A DNA stretch of 64,000 bases from JARLGU01 sp036504535. Lineage in GTDB: Bacteria > Armatimonadota > Armatimonadia > Armatimonadales > Capsulimonadaceae. Shown here in pieces: positions 27,469 to 35,517 of this stretch. The notes below the pieces were generated by a model. The model worked only from the letters and a program-made list of their open reading frames with translations. It was not told where the DNA came from and made no database searches. The stretch covers positions 62,001-126,000 of the forward strand of contig DASXUY010000021.1 of the NCBI GenBank assembly GCA_036504535.1, in the 5' to 3' direction. Numbering within the stretch: position 1 is the stretch's first letter; each line of letters begins with the position of its first letter. A program made the position numbers and the translations under genes.

Positions 27469-28902
27469 GAGGTAACCTCAAAAGGTGTCTAAATGTGAAA
27501 TGACGGTGTAGACTTCCTGGAGACCAAATCCAAACCCGCTGGGGCGGCAACCCCAGCCAGGAGTCTACACCATCATGAACGAGGTTACCCTATCCGCCGA
27601 CGAATGTCTCGGCGTCGAGTTTAGTCAGCTTGAGGATTTTGTCCGCCAGCATGCGCAGACGATGATCCAGAGGATTCTCGAAGAGGAAGTCAAGGAATTG
27701 CTTGGGAGGGGGAAATCCGAGCGTCTCGGCGAGGATTCTTCTCCTGGCTATCGCAACGGCTATGGCAAAGAGCGGCGTCTGAGCACGAGCGTTGGGACGG
27801 TCACGGTTCGCCGCCCTCGTGTTCGGGATATGCAAGAACGATTCGTCAGCCGCGTGCTTCCGCTGTTCACTCGGCGCACGAACGAGGTGGGCGAGGTTCT
27901 GCCCAAACTCTACCTCCACGGCTTGGCGCTCGGCGACTTCGAACTGGCTCTGCGCGGGCTGCTCGGCGAGGGTGCTCCGCTGTCGCCGTCGTCGATTGCG
28001 CGCTCTCGCAGCGTTTGGCTGGCGGAGCACGCGACGTGGCGGCAGCGTCCGCTCGATGCGGCCGAGGTCGTCTATCTGTGGGTGGACGGCATCTACGTCA
28101 AGGCTGGACTTGAGAAGGACAAGGCGGCGCTATTGGTCGTGATCGCTGGACTTGCCGACGGCCGCAAGGAGGTGATCGCCGTCGAAGCGGGCCATCGCGA
28201 GAGCGAAGTTGCGTGGAGCAGTCTGTTGCGCGACCTCAAGAAGCGCGGCATGGTTTGTCCCCGCATGGTTGTCGGCGACGGGGCGCTGGGCATTTGGGCG
28301 GCGCTGAACAATGTGTACCCGCAAGCGGGCCAGCAGCGATGCTGGAACCATCGGCTGCGCAACGTTTTGGATTGCGTCGGCAAGAAGAAGCAGCCCGAAG
28401 CCAAGGAACTGCTCACCAAAGTGATGTACGCCGAGACCGAGAAGAAGGCAGTAGAGTGCAAGCGGGTGTTCCAGCAGTGGGCGCGAGAGCAGCAATACGA
28501 CAAGGCCGCCGAGCAGATCGACCAGGACTGGGAGCGGATGGTAGCCTATTACTCGCTTCCCAAGGAGCACTGGCTGCATCTGCGGACCAGCAACATCATC
28601 GAGTCGCCGTTCGCAAGTATTCGACTGCGAACCACGGCGGCCAAGCGCTTTAAGAAGGTGGAAGGCGCGACCGCGATGATCTGGAAACTGCTGATGGTCG
28701 CCGAGCAGACCTTCCGCAAGCTCAACGCGCCAGAACTGCTCGCCAGCGTCTACGAGGGTCACACGTTTAAGGACGGAGTTCAAATCTCCAGCGGCGAACA
28801 ACACGTCCCAAGAGACTACAAAATGGCGGTCTAGCGACCGCCAGAGCGACAATCAGGAAGTCCAGCCAGAAATTCTATTTACACACATATTGACAAGACC
28901 TC
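27469..28902 (+). mobile_element. IS256-family insertion sequence, complete
   Basis: 1434 bases, the usual size for the family, bounded by imperfect inverted repeats. The left end begins GAGGTAACCTCAAAAGGTGT. The reverse complement of the right end begins GAGGTCTTGTCAATATGTGT. Further in, both share TAAAT and GACTTCCTG. It carries one transposase gene and is flanked by a perfect 8-bp direct repeat (27461-27468, 28903-28910). Perfect duplication, an intact transposase and a GC content above its surroundings point to a recent insertion. It separates the tandem regulator gene from the second O-methyltransferase gene without breaking either. Confidence 0.9.
27575..28834 (+). CDS. IS256-family transposase
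   Basis: A full-length 419-residue mutator-type DDE transposase. Recognisable family features include FRNG-type YRNGYGKERR near residue 51, VDGIYVKAG with the first catalytic Asp (about 170), VVGDGALGIW with the second Asp (about 234), QRCWNHRLRNVL just after it, and the terminal TSNIIESPFASIRLRT with the catalytic Glu (about 345). No frameshift is visible, so it should be active. Codon use is markedly more GC-rich than the flanking genes. Confidence 0.95.
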   Translation: MNEVTLSADECLGVEFSQLEDFVRQHAQTMIQRILEEEVKELLGRGKSERLGEDSSPGYRNGYGKERRLSTSVGTVTVRRPRVRDMQERFVSRVLPLFTRRTNEVGEVLPKLYLHGLALGDFELALRGLLGEGAPLSPSSIARSRSVWLAEHATWRQRPLDAAEVVYLWVDGIYVKAGLEKDKAALLVVIAGLADGRKEVIAVEAGHRESEVAWSSLLRDLKKRGMVCPRMVVGDGALGIWAALNNVYPQAGQQRCWNHRLRNVLDCVGKKKQPEAKELLTKVMYAETEKKAVECKRVFQQWAREQQYDKAAEQIDQDWERMVAYYSLPKEHWLHLRTSNIIESPFASIRLRTTAAKRFKKVEGATAMIWKLLMVAEQTFRKLNAPELLASVYEGHTFKDGVQISSGEQHVPRDYKMAV

Positions 28903-28910
28903 TGACCGTC
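28903..28910. repeat. IS256-family target site duplication, right copy
   Basis: TGACCGTC directly follows the right inverted repeat and is identical to the left copy at 27461-27468. Confidence 0.85.
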
Positions 28911-29026
28911 TGTCGTCTTTATAGCTGGCCATTGATGATGCTGCGGTCCAAGTTGCCATCGTTGTACACTAAACGAGGTCAAGTCTAGCACTGTCGCAGG
29001 TATTTATTTCATCCAGAAAATTCGAT

Positions 29027-29061
29027 ATAGTGCAATTGCTATATAATTAGTACTGCACTAT
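29027..29061 (+). promoter_or_regulatory. Inverted repeat flanking a TATAAT box at the O-methyltransferase start
   Basis: ATAGTGCA (29027-29034) and TGCACTAT (29054-29061) form a perfect 8-bp inverted repeat with 19 bases between. A TATAAT hexamer sits between the arms at 29042-29047, and the right arm overlaps the ATG at 29060. Such a layout would let a dimeric repressor block transcription, and would give a nearly leaderless message. The -35 region is weak. Whether the neighbouring tandem regulator binds here is untested. Confidence 0.5.
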
Positions 29062-29731
29062 GGAAGATCGATTTTTCAAAAAATTCCTCCAGGTATCCAA
29101 TCGAGTGGCAAATGAAGGACTCAGGGAGACTTGGCCCATTCCAAATACCGCCAATAAGGGGCGGGGGGACCTAGGGCTCCTCCCCGAAGATCAATGTATT
29201 GCTGCATGGCAGGTGCCACTCTCAAGTGCGCAATTGCTGCGTTTTCTAGTTTTGCTTCAACGGCCAAAGATTGTTCTAGAGCTTGGGGCAAGTCTCGGTT
29301 TTTCAACGCTCTGGTTAGCGCTTGGAGCAAAAGAGGTCGGATCTCATGTGTATACCACAGAAATTTTCTCAGCGAAGGCTGCCTTGGCCCGAAAAAACTT
29401 TAGTGACGCTGGAGTAGCAGATCTGATTACTCTATACGAGAACGACATTCTCAAAGTCCTAGAAGACTGGAACGAAGATATCCCACTCGATTTCGTGTTC
29501 ATGGACGCCGATAAACAACGCTACGGCAGTTATTTCGATTTGATATTCCCTCTTATGTCGGACGGCGCCCTGTTGGTTGTTGACAACGTCGGAAACTACC
29601 CGCAGTATATGACTGATTTTCTGACTAAAGTGAATGCCATTAAAGACTCAGCAAGCCATCAGATTGGCATAGACAATGGATTGCTTTTGTTCACCAAGCA
29701 TAATGGCACCAACTTGAAACAATGGGTTTGA
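29060..29731 (+). CDS. SAM-dependent O-methyltransferase (CCoAMT/catechol family), copy 2
   Basis: A 223-residue paralogue of the protein encoded at 16326. Motif I is IVLELGASLGFSTLW, the metal-site strand is FVFMDADKQRY, and VVDNVGNYPQY matches IIVDNAGNYRH of copy 1. Copy 1 and copy 2 appear to be the outermost cytoplasmic enzymes of the cluster. The IS256 insertion lies between this gene and the tandem regulator; without it the gene would follow the regulator by about 200 bases on the same strand. No ribosome binding site is seen, consistent with a very short leader. Confidence 0.8.
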   Translation: MEDRFFKKFLQVSNRVANEGLRETWPIPNTANKGRGDLGLLPEDQCIAAWQVPLSSAQLLRFLVLLQRPKIVLELGASLGFSTLWLALGAKEVGSHVYTTEIFSAKAALARKNFSDAGVADLITLYENDILKVLEDWNEDIPLDFVFMDADKQRYGSYFDLIFPLMSDGALLVVDNVGNYPQYMTDFLTKVNAIKDSASHQIGIDNGLLLFTKHNGTNLKQWV

Positions 29732-30454
29732 CCTAAAAGGAAGCTTACTGACACCTGTGACTATTCTAAATGTCCGCCGGATCTTTGACATGTTTAAAGT
29801 GGACCTCATTGTCAATACACCAAAGTGCCTTGTTTAAGGTAATTCTATGCTTGCCTGTTTGGTGGAACAGTCAAAATTCCCGGCCAATCCTGTCCTCGCT
29901 TTACTTTGCGACGCAATTTGGTTAGGTGGACACCCTCTGGTTTGATCGTCCCAGAAACTGTTTTATTTATGCAGCTTTCCGACCGTCCATTGAGACGCTA
30001 CTGCCAGCTTCAACAATCCCCATAGACTGCTCCCTCGTGAAGCGACTTCTCGGATCACCGTCGACGATCTCGGAAGTTTCAAACTACGGTACGCTATCGG
30101 CGCTTTTATTTATTCGCGGATCCCGACACCAAGTTGTGCGGTCGCAATCTGATCATCGCACTGGAGTGGCCGTCTGACAGCACCTCAGAACCAACGCCAA
30201 GTTCAACTCCGGATGCTTCGGGTGTATCGGACGATGGATTTCCGCTACCCTCGTACGCACAAAGTCTACTAGTTTTGACATAGTGCAGCGCCCCTCCCAA
30301 GATATAATGGGAATGCCATACGCGTAAGTCAAATAGGGGGATGGGCGCTTAGCCACCACCATACTCCAATTACGGCTATAGACAAACATATAGTCTGAGT
30401 CACGTGAGCAATTGGCAGCAAGATCGATCGTTGATCATTGATTGGAAAATAAGA
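29732..30454. other. Gene-poor stretch with a possible decayed coding fragment
   Basis: No convincing gene. One plus-strand frame is open from 30041 to a TAG near 30282 without a usable start. Its translation includes YLFADPDTKLCGRNL and a Ser/Pro/Thr-rich tail, which looks more protein-like than chance, so it may be the 3' end of a broken gene. I cannot assign a family. Confidence 0.35.
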
Positions 30455-30655
30455 ATGAGATTAATGGACCTCGGTAACAAAATATGCACGTGGATATCGA
30501 GCATTTCTGCCTGGTTATTTCACGGCACGAACGACAGGATCATTACGGATGAGCACGGAAGGATTTGGGGAATGCCACGAGAACACGAGGAAACTCCATG
30601 TGTTGACGCTACCACGTCAGCAGAGGATAAGGCTACAGGCCTAAAGGACCCTTGA
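30455..30655 (+). CDS. Possible small protein, unknown
   Basis: 66 codons from an ATG with GGAAA about seven bases upstream; a GTG at 30404 in the same frame is an alternative start. The N-terminal part has a short amphipathic or hydrophobic segment (ICTWISSISAWLF), followed by a hydrophilic tail. There is no recognised domain, and it may not be translated. Confidence 0.25.
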   Translation: MRLMDLGNKICTWISSISAWLFHGTNDRIITDEHGRIWGMPREHEETPCVDATTSAEDKATGLKDP

Positions 30656-30758
30656 AAGACTCCCGAAACCGCGAGGAGCTAATCGACGACAATACCGACG
30701 CTTATTACCAGGGAAGCTACGTCATCCAGCCAACACTTCACCGAAAAGGAGATATGCG

Positions 30759-30965
30759 ATGGAAACAGCCAATACTAATAGCATTAAGTCTGACATCAAG
30801 ATTGTTGTTGGCGTACCGCATGACGCAAACGAAGTCGTTGACATAACGGATCTACAGCGCTTAAGGCCTACGCGCCACGAGTACAGATCTGGTGACCGCT
30901 TCATAGATTTCCTATGGCTCAATCCTGTGTACGAAGAGGTTCTTTATGATTTACGCGCGCGTTGA
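30759..30965 (+). CDS. Small uncharacterised protein
   Basis: 68 residues, charged, with no hydrophobic segment and no family I recognise. The start is well supported by AAGGAGA eight bases before the ATG, the best ribosome binding site in this debris region. It begins with a Thr/Ser/Lys-rich stretch, then IKIVVGVPHDANEVVDI, and ends RAR. It lies between the second O-methyltransferase and the IS200-like remnant. Confidence 0.45.
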   Translation: METANTNSIKSDIKIVVGVPHDANEVVDITDLQRLRPTRHEYRSGDRFIDFLWLNPVYEEVLYDLRAR

Positions 30966-31376
30966 GTTAATGGCATGGATCTCCTAGGACTGCTCAAGTG
31001 TGGGATCCAGCATATTCGCGGTTTGGTTGCCCAGACAACACCATTCCAGTTCGACGAGTCAAAGGCCGATTAGTTGGATAAAGTGCCCATAAGGTGAAGT
31101 ATTCGGTGGCACGCCTCTCCAGCTCAATCTGCACCTCGGTAATTTGACCAAGTCTTGATCCTAATAAAGATCGCCGGAGCAAGCTCCGGGGTATTTGCCG
31201 GATGAAGAGACTACAATGCGCTTTAGGGCGCATCCAGACAAACCGGTAACGGAGCAAGCTCCGGGGTCTTGACATCCCGTTCTGAATCAAAGACCACCGG
31301 CACAGCCGGTGGCTTGATAATGTTAACCGCTCAAAGCGGTATGTCTGTTGATAAGTCTGGGGCTTCCTGAAGGCGG
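30966..31376. repeat. Gene-free stretch with four short hairpins, probably the right end of an IS200/IS605-type element
   Basis: No ORF. Four compact inverted repeats occur in about 170 bases: CCGGAGC-aa-GCTCCGG (31174-31189), CGGAGC-aa-GCTCCG (31250-31263), CCACCGGC-aca-GCCGGTGG (31294-31312) and ACCGCT-caa-AGCGGT (31326-31340). The first two share the same core. A fifth hairpin, CCCGGC-aaa-GCCGGG (31885-31899), lies on the other side of the tnpA remnant. IS200/IS605 and related REP-associated elements have subterminal hairpins recognised by the single-strand transposase. Confidence 0.55.
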
Positions 31377-31800
31377 CTACATCAGGCTCAGCTGATTATT
31401 ACGCTGATCGAGCTTCTCCTGATGCTTGATATAGTTGCGGATCGCTTCCTCGTCCTTGCCGATGCTTGAGGCGAAGTAGCCGCGAGCCCAAAAGTGCTCG
31501 CCGGTGAAGTTGCGCATCCGTTTGCCGTAGGTTCGAGCGATATAGATTGCGCTTTGCCCTCCACGTACCCAATCACCTAGGAGACCGATACTTCGGTGAA
31601 ATGCTGATCAACAGATGGACATGGTCAGCCTGTATGCTGGCTGTTTCAATTCGGCTCTTCTCTTGACGAGCCAACTCGGCCAGAACGGGGCCTAGGTCCT
31701 TACGAATCTGGTTATAGAAACCTTTCGTCCCTACTTCGGGATGAACACAACATCATATTTGCAACCCCACCGTGGGCTCGCTAAACTTCCGTAGTCATCT
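31377..31800 (-). pseudogene. tnpA: IS200/IS605-family transposase (tnpA, Y1_Tnp) remnant
   Basis: On the minus strand the TnpA sequence can be followed only by changing frame. It runs WGCKYDVVFIPK then a stop; DLGPVLAELARQEKSRIE; HVHLLISISPKY, with the metal-binding HVH intact; VIGYVEGK; and, after another shift, AIYIARTYGKRMRNFTGEHF, SSIGKDEEAIRNYIKHQEKL and a stop at 31377-31379. There is at least one in-frame stop and two or more frameshifts. The alignment covers nearly the whole ~140-residue family length. The element is dead by itself, though its hairpin ends could still be mobilised in trans. Confidence 0.8.
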
Positions 31801-31884
31801 CCATCTGTTACTTCCTTCATGAACTTTAAGCTGTTCAACACAGGATGATGGATGACTGCCTTAAAAGTCAAACTTTACGAGTCG

Positions 31885-31899
31885 CCCGGCAAAGCCGGG
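31885..31899. repeat. Hairpin at the left side of the IS200-like remnant
   Basis: CCCGGC and GCCGGG separated by AAA, upstream of the tnpA remnant in its reading direction. It has the same compact style as the four hairpins on the opposite side, so it may be the left-end hairpin of the element. Confidence 0.45.
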
Positions 31900-31967
31900 G
31901 GTTGCCATTTGAATTATCTATCAAATCAGCGGCTTCTCCTGTTGTCGTTGATTGCGTTATTGCAAGC

Positions 31968-33029
31968 TTACAACACCCCAGCAAGCGGGTCCGCCGTCTC
32001 ATGAATCGCCCTGAGTTGCGCCACTTGCCGCGCGTTGGGAACGTGGTACCGATCGTGAACAGAATCGCTCGTGTGACCGACAATTCTCTTGCTAGCACTT
32101 TCGTCAACCATGTCATGCACAGTCGAGGCATGCCGTCGGCATGTGTACGGTGTGATCCTGCGCTCGATGCCAGCTTCCTTTCTTATCCTCTCGAAGCGCC
32201 GAAGCCAATGATCCGGGTTGCGAACGTCGCCGCGCTCAGTCACGAAGATGGTTCCTGGGTCGCGGTCCCCGAGCATCGTCGACAGGTTGGCGCGGAAATC
32301 AAGCCAATCCTTTAGGGGGCCTTTGACGTAGCGCTCCGATAGGGGGACAACCCTGGTTCGTCCGGACTTTGTTCGGGAAGCGGCGAGGGTAATCGTGCAG
32401 TTCTCAATGTCCAGGTCGGATAGGAGCGCGTTGCAGCTTTCCTTGGGCCTAAGCCCGCCGTCAACCATGAGCAGAAACTGAGCGTCAAACTGGAGGCGAT
32501 GCAGGTCTCGCACGAACTGGCGCTTGAAGCGCGACTTCGGGTCGCGCTCGTCGCTCCAGAGCCACCGGTTAGCCTCGCGCATCCTTACTATCTCCTCAGG
32601 GGTTATCGCGTAGTGGGGCCGGGGTTCGATAAGGACAGACGGGTTGCGGAGACGCTCCATGTTGTCCCTGGGGAAGTAGCCCTCGTCCTTGAGCCACTTG
32701 AACAGGCTCTTCAGCTTGATCGCGGTGTCGCGGCGCGTGTTGTCCGAGAGGCCGCGCTCCTCCATCGTTCGAAGGAAGCCCTGGGCGGCCTTCACTCCGA
32801 ATCGCTGCGGCGGGATCGGGGGTGTTAAGGACATGGCGTAGGTGCCCGTGCGCTCGACCACGCCCTTAACCATCCGCACATGCTTGTATGTGCGGTTCTT
32901 GCTGTAAAGGTATGCTTCGTACAGCTCGGCGATGCCGAGGTTCTTGTCGCCGCTCCAGACGAGTGTCTCGCCGAGTTCGAACTGGTCGTCACCAGTATCC
33001 CAGACGTAGGCGTTCATTTTCCTTTCCAT
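31968..33029 (-). CDS. int: Tyrosine recombinase / phage-type integrase
   Basis: A 353-residue integrase. A SAM-like N-terminal DNA-binding domain (about 80-135) precedes the catalytic domain. Catalytic motifs: Arg in GGLRPKE (about 193), Lys in RTKSGRTRVVPLS (about 222), the YTCRRHAST box with Arg and His (about 298), His in VGHTSDSVHDRYH (about 320) and a likely nucleophile Tyr in DRYHV. The start at 33029 is given; an internal ATG at 33017, preceded by AAGGAAA, is equally plausible. The gene's 5' end faces a broken tRNA-Thr about 190 bases away and a pair of direct repeats, the normal arrangement at the end of an integrated island. Confidence 0.85.
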   Translation of the reverse strand: MERKMNAYVWDTGDDQFELGETLVWSGDKNLGIAELYEAYLYSKNRTYKHVRMVKGVVERTGTYAMSLTPPIPPQRFGVKAAQGFLRTMEERGLSDNTRRDTAIKLKSLFKWLKDEGYFPRDNMERLRNPSVLIEPRPHYAITPEEIVRMREANRWLWSDERDPKSRFKRQFVRDLHRLQFDAQFLLMVDGGLRPKESCNALLSDLDIENCTITLAASRTKSGRTRVVPLSERYVKGPLKDWLDFRANLSTMLGDRDPGTIFVTERGDVRNPDHWLRRFERIRKEAGIERRITPYTCRRHASTVHDMVDESASKRIVGHTSDSVHDRYHVPNARQVAQLRAIHETADPLAGVL

Positions 33030-33054
33030 TTCCGCTGTGTTATCAGATTAGATG

Positions 33055-33088
33055 ATGTGCTCTTTTCTCAATAGGTATGTGCTCTTTT
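33055..33088. repeat. Direct repeat pair upstream of the integrase, candidate arm-type binding sites
   Basis: ATGTGCTCTTTT occurs at 33055-33066 and again at 33077-33088. The copies start 22 bases apart, about two helical turns. Repeats like this between an integrase gene and its attachment site often bind the integrase arm domain. Confidence 0.45.
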
Positions 33089-33170
33089 TGTTTCGAATCG
33101 AGCCTACACCCTAATGATACTTGTTGTCAACAGACGATTGCTAATCTGGTGAGAGCCTGACACAGCGAAA

Positions 33171-33199
33171 GAGCCCCGACGCAGTCGAGGCCCTTTTTT
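33171..33199. terminator. Stem-loop terminator between integrase and tRNA remnant
   Basis: GAGCCCCGAC (33171-33180), loop GCA, GTCGAGGCCC (33184-33193), followed on the plus strand by six Ts. Read on the minus strand the stem is perfect if two G-U pairs are allowed, but the T tract is shorter. It could therefore act in either direction. Confidence 0.55.
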
Positions 33200-33219
33200 A
33201 TGGAATTTCTTTGGAAGGC

Positions 33220-33256
33220 TTACAAAACAGCCGCTCTACCACTGAGCTACTCCGGC
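33220..33256 (-). pseudogene. 5' half of tRNA-Thr(TGT), broken at the anticodon loop (candidate att junction)
   Basis: Read on the minus strand from 33256: acceptor strand GCCGGAG, TA, D-arm GCTC-AGTGGTA-GAGC, then anticodon 5' strand GCTGT and loop TTTGTAA with anticodon TGT. The next bases (GCCTTCC) cannot pair with the anticodon stem, and no T-arm (GGTTCRANTCC) follows. So exactly the 5' half of a tRNA-Thr is present. The break sits in the anticodon loop, a common tyrosine-recombinase crossover site, and the integrase gene is nearby on the island side. The 3' half should lie at the other island end, outside this window, if the interpretation is right. Confidence 0.7.
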
Positions 33257-33446
33257 GAAATAACGGCCAACACTTGACCACTCGATAACACAACCGCACT
33301 ATCCTACCCGCAGATTCCCAAATTCGTCAAGCGCCAACCCGTCTCAAGCACGAATTCCTCGCAAACCGCTAGCACTATCAGCTATCATCGCAGGCCGCGG
33401 ACCTATCATAACAACATTCAGAGTGAGAACGGCGTTCCGACTAATC

Positions 33447-33947
33447 CTAGCCATTTCCGGCTTGAAGATTGCGAATGGTTTTGGCTACCAGAATCCTCTC
33501 GCCGTCTTTGAGAGACTTCTTATCAAGCATCTTTGTGAGCGGTTGGACAGCAACGGGGTTGCCAATTGCAGCTACCGCCGAAACAGCCGCACTTCTCACT
33601 AAACTGTCTCTATCCTTCAAACATCGCAAAAGGCCCTCGAGAGCGTCTGGCGACGGCATTTTTATAAGTGCCTCCGCAGCCGACCATCGCACCCATTTGC
33701 TTTTGTCGTCTAGACCGTCAACGAAACACGGAATGGCAAGAGGATCGCCAATCGAAGCTAAAATGCCATATATTGTGCCTTTCCATTCCCCTGATTCAAG
33801 CAGTTCTATCAGGGGTGTTACAGCCTCTTGACCAATGTTAGACAGGGCAAATGTAGCATTCTCGACCATTTCTCGCGAATGCGCCTTATTCAACTCGTCG
33901 AGGGCGGACTTTAACGCCTCAGAATATACACTAGTCGTGGAACTCAT
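33447..33947 (-). CDS. HEAT-repeat protein
   Basis: A 166-residue solenoid protein. Repeating units of about 31-33 residues are visible: AVTPLIELLESGEW, LAIPCFVDGLDDKSKWVRWSAAEAL, ALEGLLRCLKDRDSLVRSAA and VAVQPLTKMLDKKSLKDGER, with the usual A-x-x-AL-x-x-I pattern. The start at 33947 is preferred over 33956 because AAGGA then has normal spacing. It is the first intact gene on the chromosomal side of the tRNA remnant. Such proteins mediate protein contacts; no specific partner is suggested. Confidence 0.75.
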   Translation of the reverse strand: MSSTTSVYSEALKSALDELNKAHSREMVENATFALSNIGQEAVTPLIELLESGEWKGTIYGILASIGDPLAIPCFVDGLDDKSKWVRWSAAEALIKMPSPDALEGLLRCLKDRDSLVRSAAVSAVAAIGNPVAVQPLTKMLDKKSLKDGERILVAKTIRNLQAGNG

Positions 33948-34171
33948 TGGGACCATCCTTGTATTTTGTAAATCCGGTCAGACTAGATCAATGGACTTTG
34001 AGCAGCTTTCGCAAGGCAACCTGAGCCTATTACACCGACCTTCCAGCACCGTTTACGGTGCTTGCCGACTCAGACAGGTCCTTCAGGGCCTGTGATATTC
34101 GACCGATCGTGCCGGTTGCATCCCACAACATTCAGCAAACCGCGCGTGCCCCGAATCCCCCAACCCCGCGC

Positions 34172-35041
34172 CTACCCGTACTCAGCCGTCACCTGCCGCC
34201 TATACTGCGCGGGGCTGGCTCCGTGGAGCTTCTTGAATGTGCGGCTGAACAGGAACTGGTCGTCGTACCCACACGCCCGCCCGACCTCGCCCACGGGAAG
34301 CGCTGTCGTTATCAGAAGCTGCTGCGCGCGCTCCATTCGGCGGCGCTGGACATACAGGTTGGATCCGACACCCAGAGCGCGCTGAAACACGGCGTAGAAC
34401 CGTGACGGCGATAGCGACGCGACATCGGCGAGCCGCTCCCGGGTTAAGTCTTCTGCCAGGTGCGCCTCGATATGCTGCAGAACCGGTCGCAGTCGCCCGC
34501 CCGCTTCAAGAAGCGCCGCACGCTCTGGCCGGATCGCCGCACCGGCTGCCAGCACTGATGCCAACTCGAAAAGCAGCCCGTTCAGCCGAAACAGCGCGTC
34601 CATTCGCACACCTGAGTCGCGACGAGCGTCCGCCATGGCGCCGTTCATGCTCCGAATCCGCTCTGCCCGCTCACCCCTCAGGACGAGAGGCGGCTCGATA
34701 AACTCGGTCAGATCCAGCCCGCCGCCGACACGCAACGAGACATGCGACCACCAGCTTACCCCACCCTCGATGACGCTGATTCTGTGGCGCATCCCTGGCG
34801 GAACGCAGCACGCGTCGCCATCCCCGTACTCCACCGTCTTGGCGCCGTCAAGCTCAAGCCGCGCCCTACCGCCCCCCATGTAAGTCGTCAGCAACCACGG
34901 CATCGTCCGCCATCCGGTTGAATGGCCGACGGGAACCGGCGTCGCCCCACCGTCCGAATACGAGAAAGCCATGTGCCCCTCGATCAACTTGATCACCCCG
35001 TTAAGTGACGGACTTTCAGCTACCATACAGTCGATTATCAC
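34172..35041 (-). CDS. AraC-family transcriptional regulator
   Basis: A 289-residue regulator. N-terminal cupin-like sensor domain (GDGDACCVPPGMRHRI, about 72-87) and a C-terminal double helix-turn-helix. The second half of that is especially clear: LADVASLSPSRFYAVFQRAL, then PVGEVGRACGYDDQFLFSRTFK and GASPAQYRR. It is transcribed away from the GH36 alpha-galactosidase gene, which starts 477 bases to the right, and probably controls it in response to a sugar. An internal ATG at 35026 is an alternative start; no clear ribosome binding site decides. Confidence 0.85.
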   Translation of the reverse strand: MIIDCMVAESPSLNGVIKLIEGHMAFSYSDGGATPVPVGHSTGWRTMPWLLTTYMGGGRARLELDGAKTVEYGDGDACCVPPGMRHRISVIEGGVSWWSHVSLRVGGGLDLTEFIEPPLVLRGERAERIRSMNGAMADARRDSGVRMDALFRLNGLLFELASVLAAGAAIRPERAALLEAGGRLRPVLQHIEAHLAEDLTRERLADVASLSPSRFYAVFQRALGVGSNLYVQRRRMERAQQLLITTALPVGEVGRACGYDDQFLFSRTFKKLHGASPAQYRRQVTAEYG

Positions 35042-35517
35042 ATATACATGATTGATTTCTGTATGGCAACATCAGTCGATTTCAACTATTATATAGGTAA
35101 GCAAACCAATCTCGATTTTCTAATACGATGGACATTCTAATGTCCGGTGCTTTCAAGCACTTTGGCGCCGTATGTTTGTCGAATAGTCTTTACTAACGTG
35201 AACAAATTCCGATGAGGTAAACCCAATCCACAGCTGGCCGAAGTCTTATGGGTCGGAGACCCTATCTTCAATAACTAACCGCGTACTTCAGTGCGTGGTG
35301 GCTTCGGCGATCAGTCAAAGTGCGGTTTCGTTTCGATTGTTCGATTTATCCGTGGTGTCTTCCGCGATGGACAAGAGTACGGCTCAGCTACGCTTATTCG
35401 ATCAACATACGGAGCTTGCGACCTGACTTACCAGCTTGCCATTTGCCTTCCCATCGCCCGTCACACGCCTTGCCCAATCCCACCCATTCGCCCACCCGCT
35501 TCCAGGAGAACACCAAC
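35042..35517. other. Divergent regulatory region, no gene seen
   Basis: 476 bases between the AraC regulator and the alpha-galactosidase. It is AT-rich near the regulator and contains a short hairpin (GGGTC-gga-GACCC near 35250). The frame of the glycosidase stays open upstream to 35320, but that extension is Pro/His-rich and unlike the enzyme family, so it is treated as non-coding. Confidence 0.4.

Noticed and set aside
31174..31340. CRISPR array suggested by spaced short repeats
   Set aside because: The repeats are short palindromes of different sequence and irregular spacing; they fit transposon-end hairpins.
35320..35517. N-terminal extension of the GH36 alpha-galactosidase frame
   Set aside because: The added residues are Pro/His-rich and do not match the enzyme family. 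The GTG at 35518 has a good ribosome binding site and starts the expected fold.
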